From contig NC_012874.2 of assembly GCF_000003195.3 (NCBI RefSeq), positions 56,515,797-56,579,796 of the forward strand: a DNA stretch of 64,000 nt. The letters run 5' to 3'. The stretch's first letter is position 1; every line of letters starts with the position of its first letter. A model generated the notes under the pieces. It was not told the origin of the DNA. It saw nothing but the letters and a program-made list of their open reading frames with translations, and ran no database searches. The translations under genes and the position numbers were made by a program. Positions 31,610 to 41,484 of this stretch are shown here, piece by piece. Source of the DNA: Sorghum bicolor (lineage: Eukaryota; Streptophyta; Magnoliopsida; Poales; Poaceae).

Positions 31610-33709
31610 TCATCCACTTTTTAATGGTACCCAAACTAGTTTGGGTCCTCTCAAGTTAGGAGCAACATACTTAGGCGACGCCTTAGTATGAGTAGCGGGA
31701 TGTTGTGCAATAGCAACCATAGAGGTACCATCATCATCCTTTCTAAGCACATTATTATCATCAATTGAGATGGGCTTAGAATTATTACCTAGGGGACAAG
31801 AATGAGCCATGTGTCCCCTTTCCTGGCATAAGTAGCAACTTCTTTTGGATTGAGCCTTTTCTTCTTTGCTCATGTATTGCTTCTCATTGCCTTGCATCTT
31901 CAAAGTTGCTTGAGCCTTCTTCTCAAGCTTGGTAGGACACTTCGAGGCAAAGTGTCCATCATTCTTGCATTCAAAGCACTTGATGTGAGCAAATTTCTTT
32001 TTCTTTTCTTCATTCTTCTTGGTATGATTCTTGCTCATCATCTTGGCATCTTGAATAAGACTTGGATGCCTTGATCTTCCACCCCTTCTTGTTTTCTTCT
32101 TCTTTATCATCAATCTATCACCATGATGGTTGATCTTGACTTGAGCTTGGGGTGACTTCTCTTGCTCAACTTGTGGCTTTGGTTGAGGCTTCACTTGATG
32201 CTTCACCAATTGCTTGGTTGGGCACATTGGGGTGAGATGACCCCAAGTGCGGCACTTGAAGCATTTGACATGCTTAAGCCTCTCTTCTTCTTTCATCTTC
32301 TTGAGCTTCTTAATATTTGGGCAACCATTTGCAAGGTGTCCCGCTTCGCGGCACCGATAGCACATGGTATAAGGAAGCTTCTTTTGATGGAGCTTCTTTA
32401 TCCTCTTTTCTTGCTTTCTCTTGCCCTTTGTCATCTTCTTCTTGAAGCCAAGGCCACATTTGTCAGCATAGTTTCTTTGAGTCTTTAATATATGCTCAAA
32501 GGTGACTTTTGAGTAGTAGCACCTCTCATAGTTTCTTTGAGTCTTTAATATATGCTCAAAGGTGACTTTTGAGTAGTAGCACCTCTCCAACTTGTTGCTC
32601 AAAATTTTCACTTGTTCATTAAGCTCATTGTTCTCCTTCAAAAGGTTAGTCTCACAGGACATAGAAGTAGAACAAGCATCTATATGTGAAGAACATGGCA
32701 TAGATAATAAATCATCGCAAGAGGTGGATACATGCTTCTTGCCTACATCACAAGGGTTAGTAACAATATGTGATTGATCATTTGACCCAAGTGATGAGCT
32801 CTCACTAGTTTTAATTTCTTTATTACAAAGCTTCTTAGTGAGAAAAGCATGATCTTGTACCAAGTTATCATGAGCAACACAAAGTTCCTCATGAGCCAAT
32901 TTTATCTCCTCATGTGAACAAGTAGTAACATAAAGTAGATGCTTTTGTTGTTCACATGTGATCTTTATAAATGAGTTTTCATTTTCCAATTTACTTGTTT
33001 TAGCCTTCTCATTTTCTAAAGACATGGTCATGCTAGCAAGTCTACTAACAAGCTCATCATATGAGACAACATGATTAACCACATTAGCATTATATATCTT
33101 GGTGTCACCTTGTGACATGAAGCTATGTGGTGTAGTGGATGGGCTTGTAGTAGCGTCATAGTCATGGCTTGAGCATGAACCATCATCTTCACCATCAAGT
33201 GTGCATGAAGTAGTATCATCATTTGCCTCACTTGTGGCATCATCATCAATCTTGTCAAGTGAGCTTGTGGTAGATACATCATCATCATCACTTGACCATG
33301 AGGTGGAGCAATCTTCCACAATTACCAAATTGTGGTCATGATCAACATCCTCATGTACCTTCTCCTTGGGCTCATCATCAACATCATCATTGTTGAAGTC
33401 TATCCCATATTTCTTATTGAGATAACTCCAAATCTCATGGGCGGTCTTCATGTTGATGATCTCTCCAAATATGCAATCATCCAAAGATCTATACATGATG
33501 TTAGTAGCTTGGATGTCAAGATCTAGGCATTTCTCTTGTGCTTGAGTTAGACCATCTTCATCCAACACATGAGAAAAGCCCACATCTACCATCCACCACA
33601 TTTGAGGAGAAATAAACTTAAAATTGAATTGCATCCAATTTCTCCACTGTGCAAAGTGTGTGCCATCAAAAATGTGTGGACACTCAACATCTAGCCCATA
33701 AGTCGCCAT
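31610..33709 (-). CDS. Gag with four zinc knuckles, Sirevirus-like element
   Basis: Open frame of 700 codons from the ATG at 33709, 39 bases inside the PBS. The N-terminus (HIFDGTHFAQWRNWMQFNF) resembles copia-type gag_2/UBN2 domains. The middle has acidic and coiled-coil segments. The C-terminal half has four CX2CX4HX4C knuckles at about residues 449, 483, 576 and 623 counted from this ATG, spaced by lysine-rich linkers. One or two knuckles are usual. An in-frame 60-bp duplication adds 20 residues before the first knuckle. The intact frame with no pol suggests a non-autonomous element whose gag has stayed functional. It packages RNA and forms virus-like particles by family analogy. Confidence 0.85.
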   Translation of the reverse strand: MATYGLDVECPHIFDGTHFAQWRNWMQFNFKFISPQMWWMVDVGFSHVLDEDGLTQAQEKCLDLDIQATNIMYRSLDDCIFGEIINMKTAHEIWSYLNKKYGIDFNNDDVDDEPKEKVHEDVDHDHNLVIVEDCSTSWSSDDDDVSTTSSLDKIDDDATSEANDDTTSCTLDGEDDGSCSSHDYDATTSPSTTPHSFMSQGDTKIYNANVVNHVVSYDELVSRLASMTMSLENEKAKTSKLENENSFIKITCEQQKHLLYVTTCSHEEIKLAHEELCVAHDNLVQDHAFLTKKLCNKEIKTSESSSLGSNDQSHIVTNPCDVGKKHVSTSCDDLLSMPCSSHIDACSTSMSCETNLLKENNELNEQVKILSNKLERCYYSKVTFEHILKTQRNYERCYYSKVTFEHILKTQRNYADKCGLGFKKKMTKGKRKQEKRIKKLHQKKLPYTMCYRCREAGHLANGCPNIKKLKKMKEEERLKHVKCFKCRTWGHLTPMCPTKQLVKHQVKPQPKPQVEQEKSPQAQVKINHHGDRLMIKKKKTRRGGRSRHPSLIQDAKMMSKNHTKKNEEKKKKFAHIKCFECKNDGHFASKCPTKLEKKAQATLKMQGNEKQYMSKEEKAQSKRSCYLCQERGHMAHSCPLGNNSKPISIDDNNVLRKDDDGTSMVAIAQHPATHTKASPKYVAPNLRGPKLVWVPLKSG
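32467..32586. repeat. Exact 60-bp tandem duplication inside gag
   Basis: Two identical units (32467-32526, 32527-32586) duplicate 20 codons (RCYYSKVTFEHILKTQRNYE) without breaking the frame. Absence of any difference points to a recent event. Confidence 0.95.
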
Positions 33710-33747
33710 CCTCTCGGGTCCGTGAAGACCACAAATGAGAGACCTCG

Positions 33748-33760
33748 GCTCTGATACCAA
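33748..33760 (-). promoter_or_regulatory. Primer-binding site of Sirevirus-like element
   Basis: Minus strand ttggtatcagagc, complementary to the 3' end of initiator methionine tRNA, lies one base from the 5' LTR. It is the standard copia primer site. Confidence 0.9.
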
Positions 33761-33761
33761 T

Positions 33762-35941
33762 TGAAGGGCCGAGATGGCGGACTAGAGGGGGGTGAATAGT
33801 CCTTTCTAAAAATTATCGCACCGGCTAACCGAAACAAATGTGGAATTAAAACTTTCGGCCTAGCCAAGACTACACCCCTCTATCTAAGTTCTCCAGCACC
33901 TTGTAAAAGAACTTAAACAAGAAAACAAGGTGCTACCTTAGCAAGAGCTCACCTAACCAATTCTAGAAGCAAGGTTACACAAACCTATGCAACTAGTACT
34001 TTGCAAACCGGGGGAGCTCCTACACAAACTAGTGAGGCAAAGCGCACGAAGCATAAGATCACTAGCAAGCTCAATAACAAGGCAACTAATGCCAAATTAG
34101 AGAGCGCAACTTACTTAGCTACACAAACTAAGCAATGTGACTAACAAGGTTACACAAACCGAATTAGCCACGCAAGGGAACTACTTCTAGCTACACAAGC
34201 AAGAAGGTAACTAGCAAGCTACACAAGCTTAACTAATTACAAAAGCAACTACACAAGCATAAGTATATAAAGAATGTAAATACAAGCTTGTGTAAGGCGA
34301 ATGCAAACCACCGAGAAGAGTAGACAATGTTGACACGGTGATTTTTACCGAGGTTCACTTGGTTGCCACCAAGCTACGTCCTCATTGTGGCGATACACCC
34401 ACTTGATGGATCACGAGCTAATTGGCAATCCAAAGCCAAACCCTCAGCGGGTGCCGCACATCCACTCTCAAGATGGGGATCCTCCAAGCCACAAGCAATC
34501 CACTAGAGTTGCTCTTTGCGATACCCGCGGGGTGAGCACCGTACCCCTCACAAATCCTCCTCCGGAGCACCGCACAATCTTCTTGCGTGCTTCAAACGGA
34601 GTCACAATCCACCAAACCGTCTAGGTGATGGCGATCACCAAGAGTAACAAGAAATCCCCAATCACAAAGATTTCCTAGTGCCACCAAATGCAAATCCCGA
34701 ATGCACACACTAGGCTCTCACTCCCTCACTCAAAATAGCACCAAGCATGAGAGGGAGAGGAAGGGGAAAAGGTGGATCTTCAACCTCTCATCCACACCCA
34801 CAAAGGGCTCTCAATCTCTCTAAGAAATTTCAGCTCAAATCCATGGGAGAGAGAGGAGAGGAGAGGAAGAACCCTAACTTGCTTGCTCTCCTAAAGTGAG
34901 AAAATGGGGAGAGAAGTGAGGAGGAAGAGGACAGCAGCAACCCCAAATACCTCAGCTCGCGCTCCCAACAGTCAGATTCAGCCTCGCAAGAAATTCCAGT
35001 GCGGGTAGGAAATAATTCCAGGCAAACAGACTTTTGACCGTTGGCGTGGGTTAGATCCGAGCTCAACCGGAAATTCCAGGTAGGGCCATGAAAATATCCG
35101 GGTAGAGCAAGGAAAAAACCGATCGACCCCTCTCTGTTGCAAGCACATATATTAGAATATCTAGGTAGGGCAGCGAATAATTCCGATCGACCCCTTGCTG
35201 TTTGGGCATGACTACTAGCTCGGTTTTCCAACTCAAAACCCCTTTTTAAGGTGCTAACTTTCCCACAAAGTACCAAAAACAATTGAGCACTTAAGTTAGC
35301 ATTTTCACAAATAATTTTTAGGGTTTTCTCAAGTATTCTCACCACGTCACTAAGCGCAATGCATATGCAAAAGAGACTCACACTTAGTGGCACTAGATAA
35401 CCATTGCAATTAAAGATTTCCCCTCTTTATAGTACGGTTATCTATCCTAAATCCGGTCAAGCACTTCTCTACTCAACTTATACCGGTGAAATGAAATGCC
35501 CTATAGGTTATACCTTTGCCTTGCGTATTTCATTCCATCTCCTTCGTTGTTGATGCAACACATGCACCAACCAATCACAAATGATATGACCCACTTCATA
35601 TCATCACATGACCGTATTGGTTCATCGATCTTGACCTCACTTGCTCTTCACCATTGCCTTGGTCCATCGGCGCCAAGTCTTGCTCAAGCTTCACCGTCAC
35701 ATGCGGTCCCTCGCTTCAAAGCCTCTGATTTGCCCTTCACACTTGCAACTAGACCATCGAGCCAAGCCTCATCTTGATCTTCTCCACCTTGGTCACATGA
35801 CTCTATGTCATGTCTCATATGCAATGAGTTCCTTTATCATCACATATCCACCTGTGGACTAATCTCCTGTATATCTCACATAAATACTATTAGTCCACCT
35901 AAGTTGTCACTCGATTACCAAAACCAAACAAGGACCTTTCA
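33762..35941 (-). repeat. 5' LTR of Sirevirus-like element
   Basis: 2,180 bp, tgaaaggtcc…cccttca on the minus strand. A minus-strand TATA (ctataaag, about 35424-35432) lies some 510 bp into the LTR. Near 35070-35205 are imperfect repeats of a ggtagggc/gatcgacccct theme. The target duplication aacgt follows at 35942-35946. Confidence 0.94.
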
Positions 35942-35946
35942 AACGT

Positions 35947-36681
35947 TGGAGCTTGAGAATTTCTAGTGTAAAGTCTTGTAGTAGTAGTTGTAGTATACTG
36001 GAGACTCTGATTCATCGGCATATTTGGAGTTGCCGAGGCCATAGGAGCCTTGCCTCTCACATCAGCTGTTTGAGATGTGCCAGGTGTCTTCAACGTCAAC
36101 TCTGGGGGCATACCATAACCCCACCAGTTAGGAGGAGGGACCGATCCCGACATTGCCGATGCCAGTAGATCTATAGCAAGCTTGATCTGCTCATCTGAAG
36201 TCGATGGATTGGTCGTCATCGGCGTAGATTGTGCGTTAGTGACTCCTAACGTGCTTGGAGGAACAGTAGTTTCTGTGCCCGCAGCGGCTGCTGCAGCCGA
36301 TGGAGCTGTGACTACCGGTGATCCTGGCTGATGATGAGAAGGGCCCACATAATTTGGTGGCAATTGTCCTTCTTTGAAAGTTCTAACCACGGCATTGAAA
36401 ACCATATTGGACAGCACACCAGCTTGATTGATCAAGGCACGGTTAACAGCACTATCAACCATGTCTTGAAGTTTACCAGGGTTGGTTTCAAAAGTGACAT
36501 GCCGAGGTGCCGGCAGTGCTTCTTTCTGGATCACCTCGCCACTCCTGTTGATGCTGAAAGACTTCAAACGTTGCTGCTTGTAGTCCTCCATGGATTTTGC
36601 AATAGCTTGCTTCTGCTCATCTCTGAGATTGGCTTCCGTCACGGGGATGACGTTCTCCAAGTCGAACTCGGTAGTCGACAT
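35947..36681 (-). pseudogene. Gag N-terminal part, outer Tat
   Basis: Begins at the ATG at 36681, equivalent to the start of the inner gag-protease. It covers about the first 245 codons, including the conserved NVIPVTEANL and PNWWGYGMPPEL segments, up to the insertion junction. The frame is open in this part and continues into 13774 once the insertion and one target copy are removed. It is classed as pseudogene because the rest of the gene is broken. Confidence 0.88.
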
Positions 36682-36702
36682 GTTGATCTTGATCTTGAGA
36701 TT

Positions 36703-36720
36703 GCCCCACTGGGCGTGCCA
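36703..36720 (-). promoter_or_regulatory. Primer-binding site of outer Tat
   Basis: Minus strand tggcacgcccagtggggc, six bases inside the 5' LTR. It differs from the inner copy at two positions. Confidence 0.75.
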
Positions 36721-36726
36721 AAAGAT

Positions 36727-37443
36727 GTGTTGGTGCAAAAGCTGATCTGCAAACACAAAGGGCTAATACCCGATTTAAACATTAAGACGTGCCAGCCGAT
36801 TTGACCTTGCTATCGGCAAAGGTGATAACTCGAATACTTTGGTCCTGACAACAGCGATGCGCCCGAATGTCACGGCCAAGAGGTATTCACGCGGAACTCG
36901 AGAATACGCCGAGCTTAAGTCGACGAATTCCTAAGAACTCGTAGTGAAAAAGGAAAATATGACGAAGTCGTCGAAAAAGTAGATGCTGGAATATGAGTAA
37001 AAACTTGTGTTTGATTGATTGATCGATGTTCATTACAAGACCCTAGGGTCTATATTTATACCCTGCTCAAAGAGCTACAACCAGACACGACTAGGACTCA
37101 AATTCCAAATTAAACGGAATCCGTATACAAAACAAATTTAAATATCTATGGAAAACACAAAACTATCCTCCCGTGACAAACTGGGACACCGCCATAGATC
37201 AATCGACAACCTTCACGTTCTCCTTCCGAGTCATCGGCAGACTTCTTATCATAGCCATCGGTAAAGACTAACGCTGACCATCGACACAAACGCGTCATTA
37301 CTTCTGGACTTAGTCACATTTAGCTGTCTCTTCATCGGCAACCGCCCTCATCGGCAACTCCCCTGCAGACTAGTTACCGTTGCTCCTCCTGCCGATCCAT
37401 ACTCCACTGGTTTCTGGGTATGTGTCTAAAAACGATGTCAACA
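36727..37443 (-). repeat. 5' LTR of outer Tat element
   Basis: 717 bp, pairs with 3303-4017 with about 31 substitutions and a 2-nt length difference. Target duplication ccccc follows at 37444-37448. Confidence 0.95.
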
Positions 37444-37667
37444 CCCCCACATTTGGACACTTCCTCATCGTGACTAGCTGTCAACTCTGAGCCACTTAGT
37501 TTCTCATACGTACTTTTTTAACAATGGATACATCATATCAGGTTTTATCTATGAACTAATAGAATCAGGCTAATTATTATAAGTCTCGCCCGAGGGAATA
37601 CACACTGGCTGCAAAAAACTGTTTACAGCCAAACAAGTGGATAACTGAAACAAGAATAAAGTTTTGA

Positions 37668-38430
37668 CTAAACATGACCAATGTGCCTAGTTGGCAACCA
37701 TCCATTGGAAATAAAGAACTGTAGAGCTGATGTCTCTAGATGCCATCTAACTAGGGTCAGCAGATCCCTTAGATCGTCACGCCGATAATGTTGCCCATTG
37801 CCAGAGCCAGTGCGTTCCCTTAAAAAGTACCTGCAAAAAAGATTTTGATCTGCATTTGTCAAAAACCACTTTATTTCTTGTTAACAGAACTGCCCAACAA
37901 AGCGCAGAGGATGCCGTTAATAATAATGAATTATACTTTTTATTTGCCATCTTTGACCACCCATTTAAAAGGTCATCTAAGTCTTGTGGAGGCAATAACC
38001 CAAAGAGTATATGTACAGCGTACCACAAAAATTTAGCATAAAAACAGTCAAAAAAAGATGTTGAATATTTTTTGGAAAATTACAAAAACAACACTTCTTG
38101 TCACTGTTCCAGTTACGATAGGCCAGTTTATCCTTAGTTAAAATCACATATTTTTTAGATACCATAGAAAAACTTTTATTTTCATAGGAACTTTAATTTG
38201 CCAAATATCTTGTGATACTCTAACCCCAATGTTAATTAACGTCGCGTACATGAATTTAACCGTAAAGCTTCCAGATACATTCAGTCCCCCAAACAAAAAT
38301 ATCCCTTTCATCCATTAAATTAACATCTTGTAAAGAAACAACAATGCTATGCCAGTTACTTAGATTTGCACCCATTAAGTTTTGGTGAAAAGAAATATTT
38401 AGTGGAGATGAGCTAAAAACTTGTGCCATA
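37668..38430 (-). pseudogene. LINE reverse-transcriptase C-terminal (zf-RVT) remnant
   Basis: The minus strand shows pieces of the zinc-binding region that ends many plant LINE ORF2 proteins. They are LTKDKLAYRNWNSDKKCCFC followed by IQHLF, then LTASSALCWAVLLTRNKVVFDKCR and a leucine/tryptophan-rich tail ending HLETSALQFFISNGWLP. Upstream (38165-38430) are related fragments (NLSNWHSIVVSLQDV, FTVKFMYATLIN). The pieces lie in different frames, so it is a decayed fragment. No RT palm, endonuclease or poly(A) tail was found nearby. Confidence 0.78.
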
Positions 38431-38662
38431 GAATCTTGTTTTCTTCTTACAATACTTATAAATCATTGGCAACTTTTTGCATATTTCATTTCCTTGGTGG
38501 CACCTTCTGGTGCATGCAAATCTTGTGTTCCATGTTGTTGATGATGCTATCGATGGTGGTCATGTGTGGCATCTGTAAACATTAGGCTGCATACATGGCT
38601 CTTCTACTTGATGAACATAGGATAAACTGGTTCAAGGATTCTCACATTCTGATAAAAAGAAG
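38431..38662. other. Unassigned DNA before the gypsy LTR
   Basis: No coding or repeat feature recognised. It ends at the start of the LTR at 38663. Confidence 0.4.
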
Positions 38663-39313
38663 TGTTGGGAAATGCGGCCTGCACCTCCTAACAGCACGTC
38701 GGGGGAAGGGCCTGCTCACGCGCTGTAGTAAGTGGCTCGATCGACGTGATCGGATGAGCTTTTTGCCTCAAGATGGTAGGTGTAGCAGTAAATGACTTCC
38801 AGTCCCCTTGCTTTAAGAGCAGTTACATTCCCCTTATATAGGGTACGGATGTCGACCTAGGCTATTACAAAAATACCACGTGATGGCGGGGGAACATTCT
38901 GGCATATTCTTTCGCTGCGGTCTGCCAACTGTGGGGTCATTTCTATAATCTTGAACCGCGAGGTCCACGCGCAACGCTCGCTTGGGACTCGAGCTTGTCA
39001 GGACTCTATCATCTGGCCAGCCGCCGATCCTTCGACTCAGAAGCGCTGAAGGTTCTCTGCCGACACCGTCTTGGGGCACCCTTCAGTCCATCCTCCTCCA
39101 CGGGAGGAACCGAAGGACCCCTCCTTTATTCCCCGCGATCTTCACCGCCAGCTTGGCTCCTGCATTCACAATACATCACACGAGACGCGTTATTATTAGC
39201 TTCGCCCGGAACCTTCATATTCCATCATCCAAAGGTCTTGGGGATGGAGGTTTTGGGCAACGACAGGTCTCTGATGCGGCCAAGTAGGGGAAGGCAAGGT
39301 TAAGCCCACAACA
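38663..39313 (-). repeat. 3' LTR of the gypsy element
   Basis: 651 bp, tgttg…caaca ends. A minus-strand TATA (ctatataagg) is at 38834-38843. The partner LTR is outside the window, so the boundaries rest on the termini and the adjacent PPT. Confidence 0.75.
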
Positions 39314-39326
39314 GTTCCCCCCTTTT
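39314..39326 (-). promoter_or_regulatory. Polypurine tract of the gypsy element
   Basis: Minus strand aaaaaggggggaac adjoins the LTR start tgttgtggg. A similar tract (ccaaaaaggggggaag) occurs at about 63748. Confidence 0.75.
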
Positions 39327-39489
39327 TGAGCGTAGTGGCACTCCTGCGGGCCATATGTTCAAAAGCTTGTTATGCGGCGGAGGTTCTAAGCAGGGCTGAT
39401 GCCTTCCCCCCTGGTGCGTAGGATGTTGCCCTTATTGATGCTCTGCTGCAAGTGGTTGTTGGCAGTATCCTTCACTGATTGTGCCATAC

Positions 39490-39670
39490 AGTTGCAGCAG
39501 ATAGCCGTTGGTGCAAATAGCCATTGGCGATATCCTCCGCTGATTGCGGCCTCCGCTGATTGCACCCTGTAGTTGCAGCAGGTAGCCATTGGTTTTGCCT
39601 TTTCCTTCACTAAGAGCCGCTGTGCACCGGGAATTACAACCGCCGCATCCTCGCAGCCCCCCCTATAAAA
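39490..39670 (+). promoter_or_regulatory. Promoter of the antisense gene with repeats and TATA box
   Basis: TATAAAA at 39664-39670 lies 104 bp upstream of the ATG at 39774. Upstream are short direct repeats: ttgcagcagatagccgttgg (about 39490), aatagccattgg, ttgcagcaggtagccattgg (about 39572) and two cctccgctgattgc units. This mirrors the Tat antisense gene, which also has its own TATA near the 3' LTR. Confidence 0.55.
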
Positions 39671-39773
39671 TGGGGTGTTGGGGACTTGTTTTCTCACTCT
39701 CGATTCTTAGCGCTTGCCTCAAAGCCGTCGTAGCCTTTGCCTTCGCATTTTCTATGCGTCTGAGAGCGTTTCT

Positions 39774-41479
39774 ATGGTGGATTCCTCTCCTTCGCCCCGT
39801 CCTTCTCGGGCAAACTTTTTTGGTCCTTTGAGAAATTTGCTAAGTGTGAGGTCCGGTGGTTGGTTGAAGCGGTTCGAAGACTGCATGCTGGAGGTTGCAG
39901 CTACTCAGGACTTGGAAGAGACACTGTATGACATGGAGGTTTGCATCGGAGAATTAGTGAGCGTGAAGGATTTCGATTCGATGGTTGCTACTACTTTTGA
40001 ATTTGGGGAGTCCATCATCATGGCGGAGGACATTACTGACATGATTAGGGCTGGGTTTTTCAAGGAAGGCCGTGCGATGGCCCCTCCCGCTGGTCAGATG
40101 GTTCCTGCGTCTAAAGCGGAGTATGAGGTTGTTTTCAGGGACTATTTCACTTCTGGCTTGTGGATGCTGCCACATGCCTTCCTTCGGCAGGTTATGGAGG
40201 CTTTCAATGTTGAGTTGCACCATTTTAGCCCAAATGGGATACTTATGCTTAGTAAGTTTTCCTAGGCATGTGAATCCTATGGGGCAGTGTCTGGAAATTT
40301 CCTATTGCCAAAAGAACAAGTGGGACAAAGACTGGATGAAGATGTGGTTTTATGTGAAGACTCCTGGTGCGGTGCGCACCCTTGAAGACAGAACAACAGA
40401 GAAGGTTCACCCATATGCTTTGAAGATGAAGGAGATGAAGCCTATATACAAGGTTGATCCTTCGGTAGAAGTATCGGAGGAGCGCAAAGTGTGCGACAAG
40501 GCTTTTGCGCTTGCTTGCAGCTCTTTAGGTGGTCGTGACCTTATGAAGGAGATGGTTGCCTCCGATTTTTGGCAGCTTGGTCGTCGTAATGAGGAGTTTA
40601 ACATGGAAATGGTACAAGTCCTAGTTTTTGGTCCTCCGGAGGGGGCTCCCTATCCTTCAGTCTGGTAGGACACTAGAGGAAGGTGAGACTGAAGAGTCTT
40701 TCCTCGACCAAGTTGAAGCCTCCGCCCGGAGGATCGTGGGGAAGATCTCCAAGAGTGAATATGTTGCACGGCGAACTGCGCTGGGCAACATGCCATGGTT
40801 CAACTGTGTGTTTGAGGAAATGGGCATCAATCATGATGAATACGTCATTCCTTCAAACGTTCTTCTGAGCCTAGAGAAGAAGAAGGATTCCGCCAAGAAC
40901 TTGATTGCAGTGGCTGAGTCTAAGAAGAGAAGAGGTGCCGGGGTTGTGAAGGCAGTAGCAAAGAAGCAGAAGGCAGACGTTGCCATGGAGGTTGTGGTGG
41001 AGTCATCCTCTGATCGCTCCTCCATCACCGAATCAAACCCGGTGGAAACTCCCGCTACTAAGGAGGTTCCCTCCACACCTGTGGGTGTCGTCCTTGTCGC
41101 TCGATTTGTGGCTATGGAGGCTGTCTCACGTGGCGTTGTTTCTGCTCAAGAGCCTTTGGCCCTGAACCCTATGCTGTCACTTCTTGGAGAAGATTCGTCT
41201 CATGCCGAGGCTCCTCCTGTGGATCCTCCACGATAGGTACCTGCTGGAGGAGCTTCCCTAGTGGTGGAGGTGGAGAAGGACTATAGCCCAGAGGTGGAGT
41301 CTACGCGTGGGCGTAGGGTCGATCCCGTTGCCGAGGCTTCACGACCAGCTGGGGTTGTTGGCGCAGGTTCGTATGTTCTTTATATGGGTGAGTCATTTTT
41401 CCTTGTACGTTAGTAATGCTGTTATTGCATATGTGGTGGTGTTAAGTGTGGATCTTTGATTGTTTTAGCGGATCCTATC
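39774..41479 (+). pseudogene. Antisense gene, 'putative gypsy type transposon' (PF04195-like) family, 5' part
   Basis: Homology runs through three overlapping frames: 39774-40265, about 40260-40668 and 40630-41236, with stops at 40263, 40666 and 41234. Recognisable is the segment DYFTSGLWMLPHAFLRQVME followed by FNVELHHFSPN, then KNKWDKDWMKMWFYV and ALACSSLGGRDLM. This order fits the PF04195-type protein found antisense in grass gypsy elements. The C-terminal part (40860-41236) is lysine-, proline- and valine-rich. A spliced end is likely: donor near 41367, acceptor ttgttttag just before 41470. The gene then resumes beyond the Sirevirus at 63304. Function unknown. Confidence 0.72.
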
Positions 41480-41484
41480 GCGGC

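Larger units (their letters stand above)
13780..35941 (-). mobile_element. Non-autonomous Sirevirus-like LTR retrotransposon (interrupted)
   Basis: An element of about 9.8 kb after removal of the inner Tat insertion. Its two 2,180-bp LTRs begin tgaaaggtcc and end cccttca in the minus-strand direction, and it is flanked by aacgt. The PBS is complementary to initiator Met-tRNA, and the PPT reads aaaaagggggagat. The only long ORF is a gag with four zinc knuckles. No protease, integrase or RT is present, so it must rely on enzymes from a relative. Very long LTRs, several PPT-like tracts before the 3' LTR and iMet priming resemble Sireviruses. LTRs differ at about 45 positions by eye (about 2%). 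Confidence 0.88.
3303..37443 (-). mobile_element. Outer Tat-type Ty3/gypsy LTR retrotransposon (interrupted)
   Basis: A complete but decayed element of about 11.97 kb once the 22.2 kb insertion at 13780-35946 is removed. Both LTRs (3303-4017, 36727-37443) start TGTTG and end CAACA, and the element is flanked by ccccc at 3298-3302 and 37444-37448. Order in the element's direction: 5' LTR (right), PBS, gag, protease, RT, RNase H, archaeal-type RNase H, integrase, antisense gene, PPT, 3' LTR (left). The two RNase H domains and the extra antisense gene between integrase and 3' LTR point to the Tat lineage. LTR divergence by eye is about 31 substitutions in 715 bp. All coding regions contain stops or frameshifts. 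Confidence 0.92.

Noticed and set aside
33748..33760. tRNA-like sequence tggtatcagagc
   Set aside because: It is a 13-base primer-binding site complementary to tRNA, not a tRNA gene; no cloverleaf surrounds it. The same applies to 61731-61743.
34830..35393. Minus-strand open frame of 187 codons in the Sirevirus-like 5' LTR
   Set aside because: It lies wholly within the LTR, spans the GA-rich tract and promoter-proximal leader, has no recognisable domain, and in the other LTR copy the same frame is shorter. Treated as chance.
37668..38430. Host gene with a zinc-finger domain
   Set aside because: The motif order is that of the LINE zf-RVT tail, in several frames; no intact gene.
39774..41236. 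Host gene on the plus strand between LTRs
   Set aside because: It lies beside a gypsy 3' LTR and PPT, matches the antisense ORF type of grass gypsy elements and is interrupted by retrotransposon DNA, so it is retroelement cargo.
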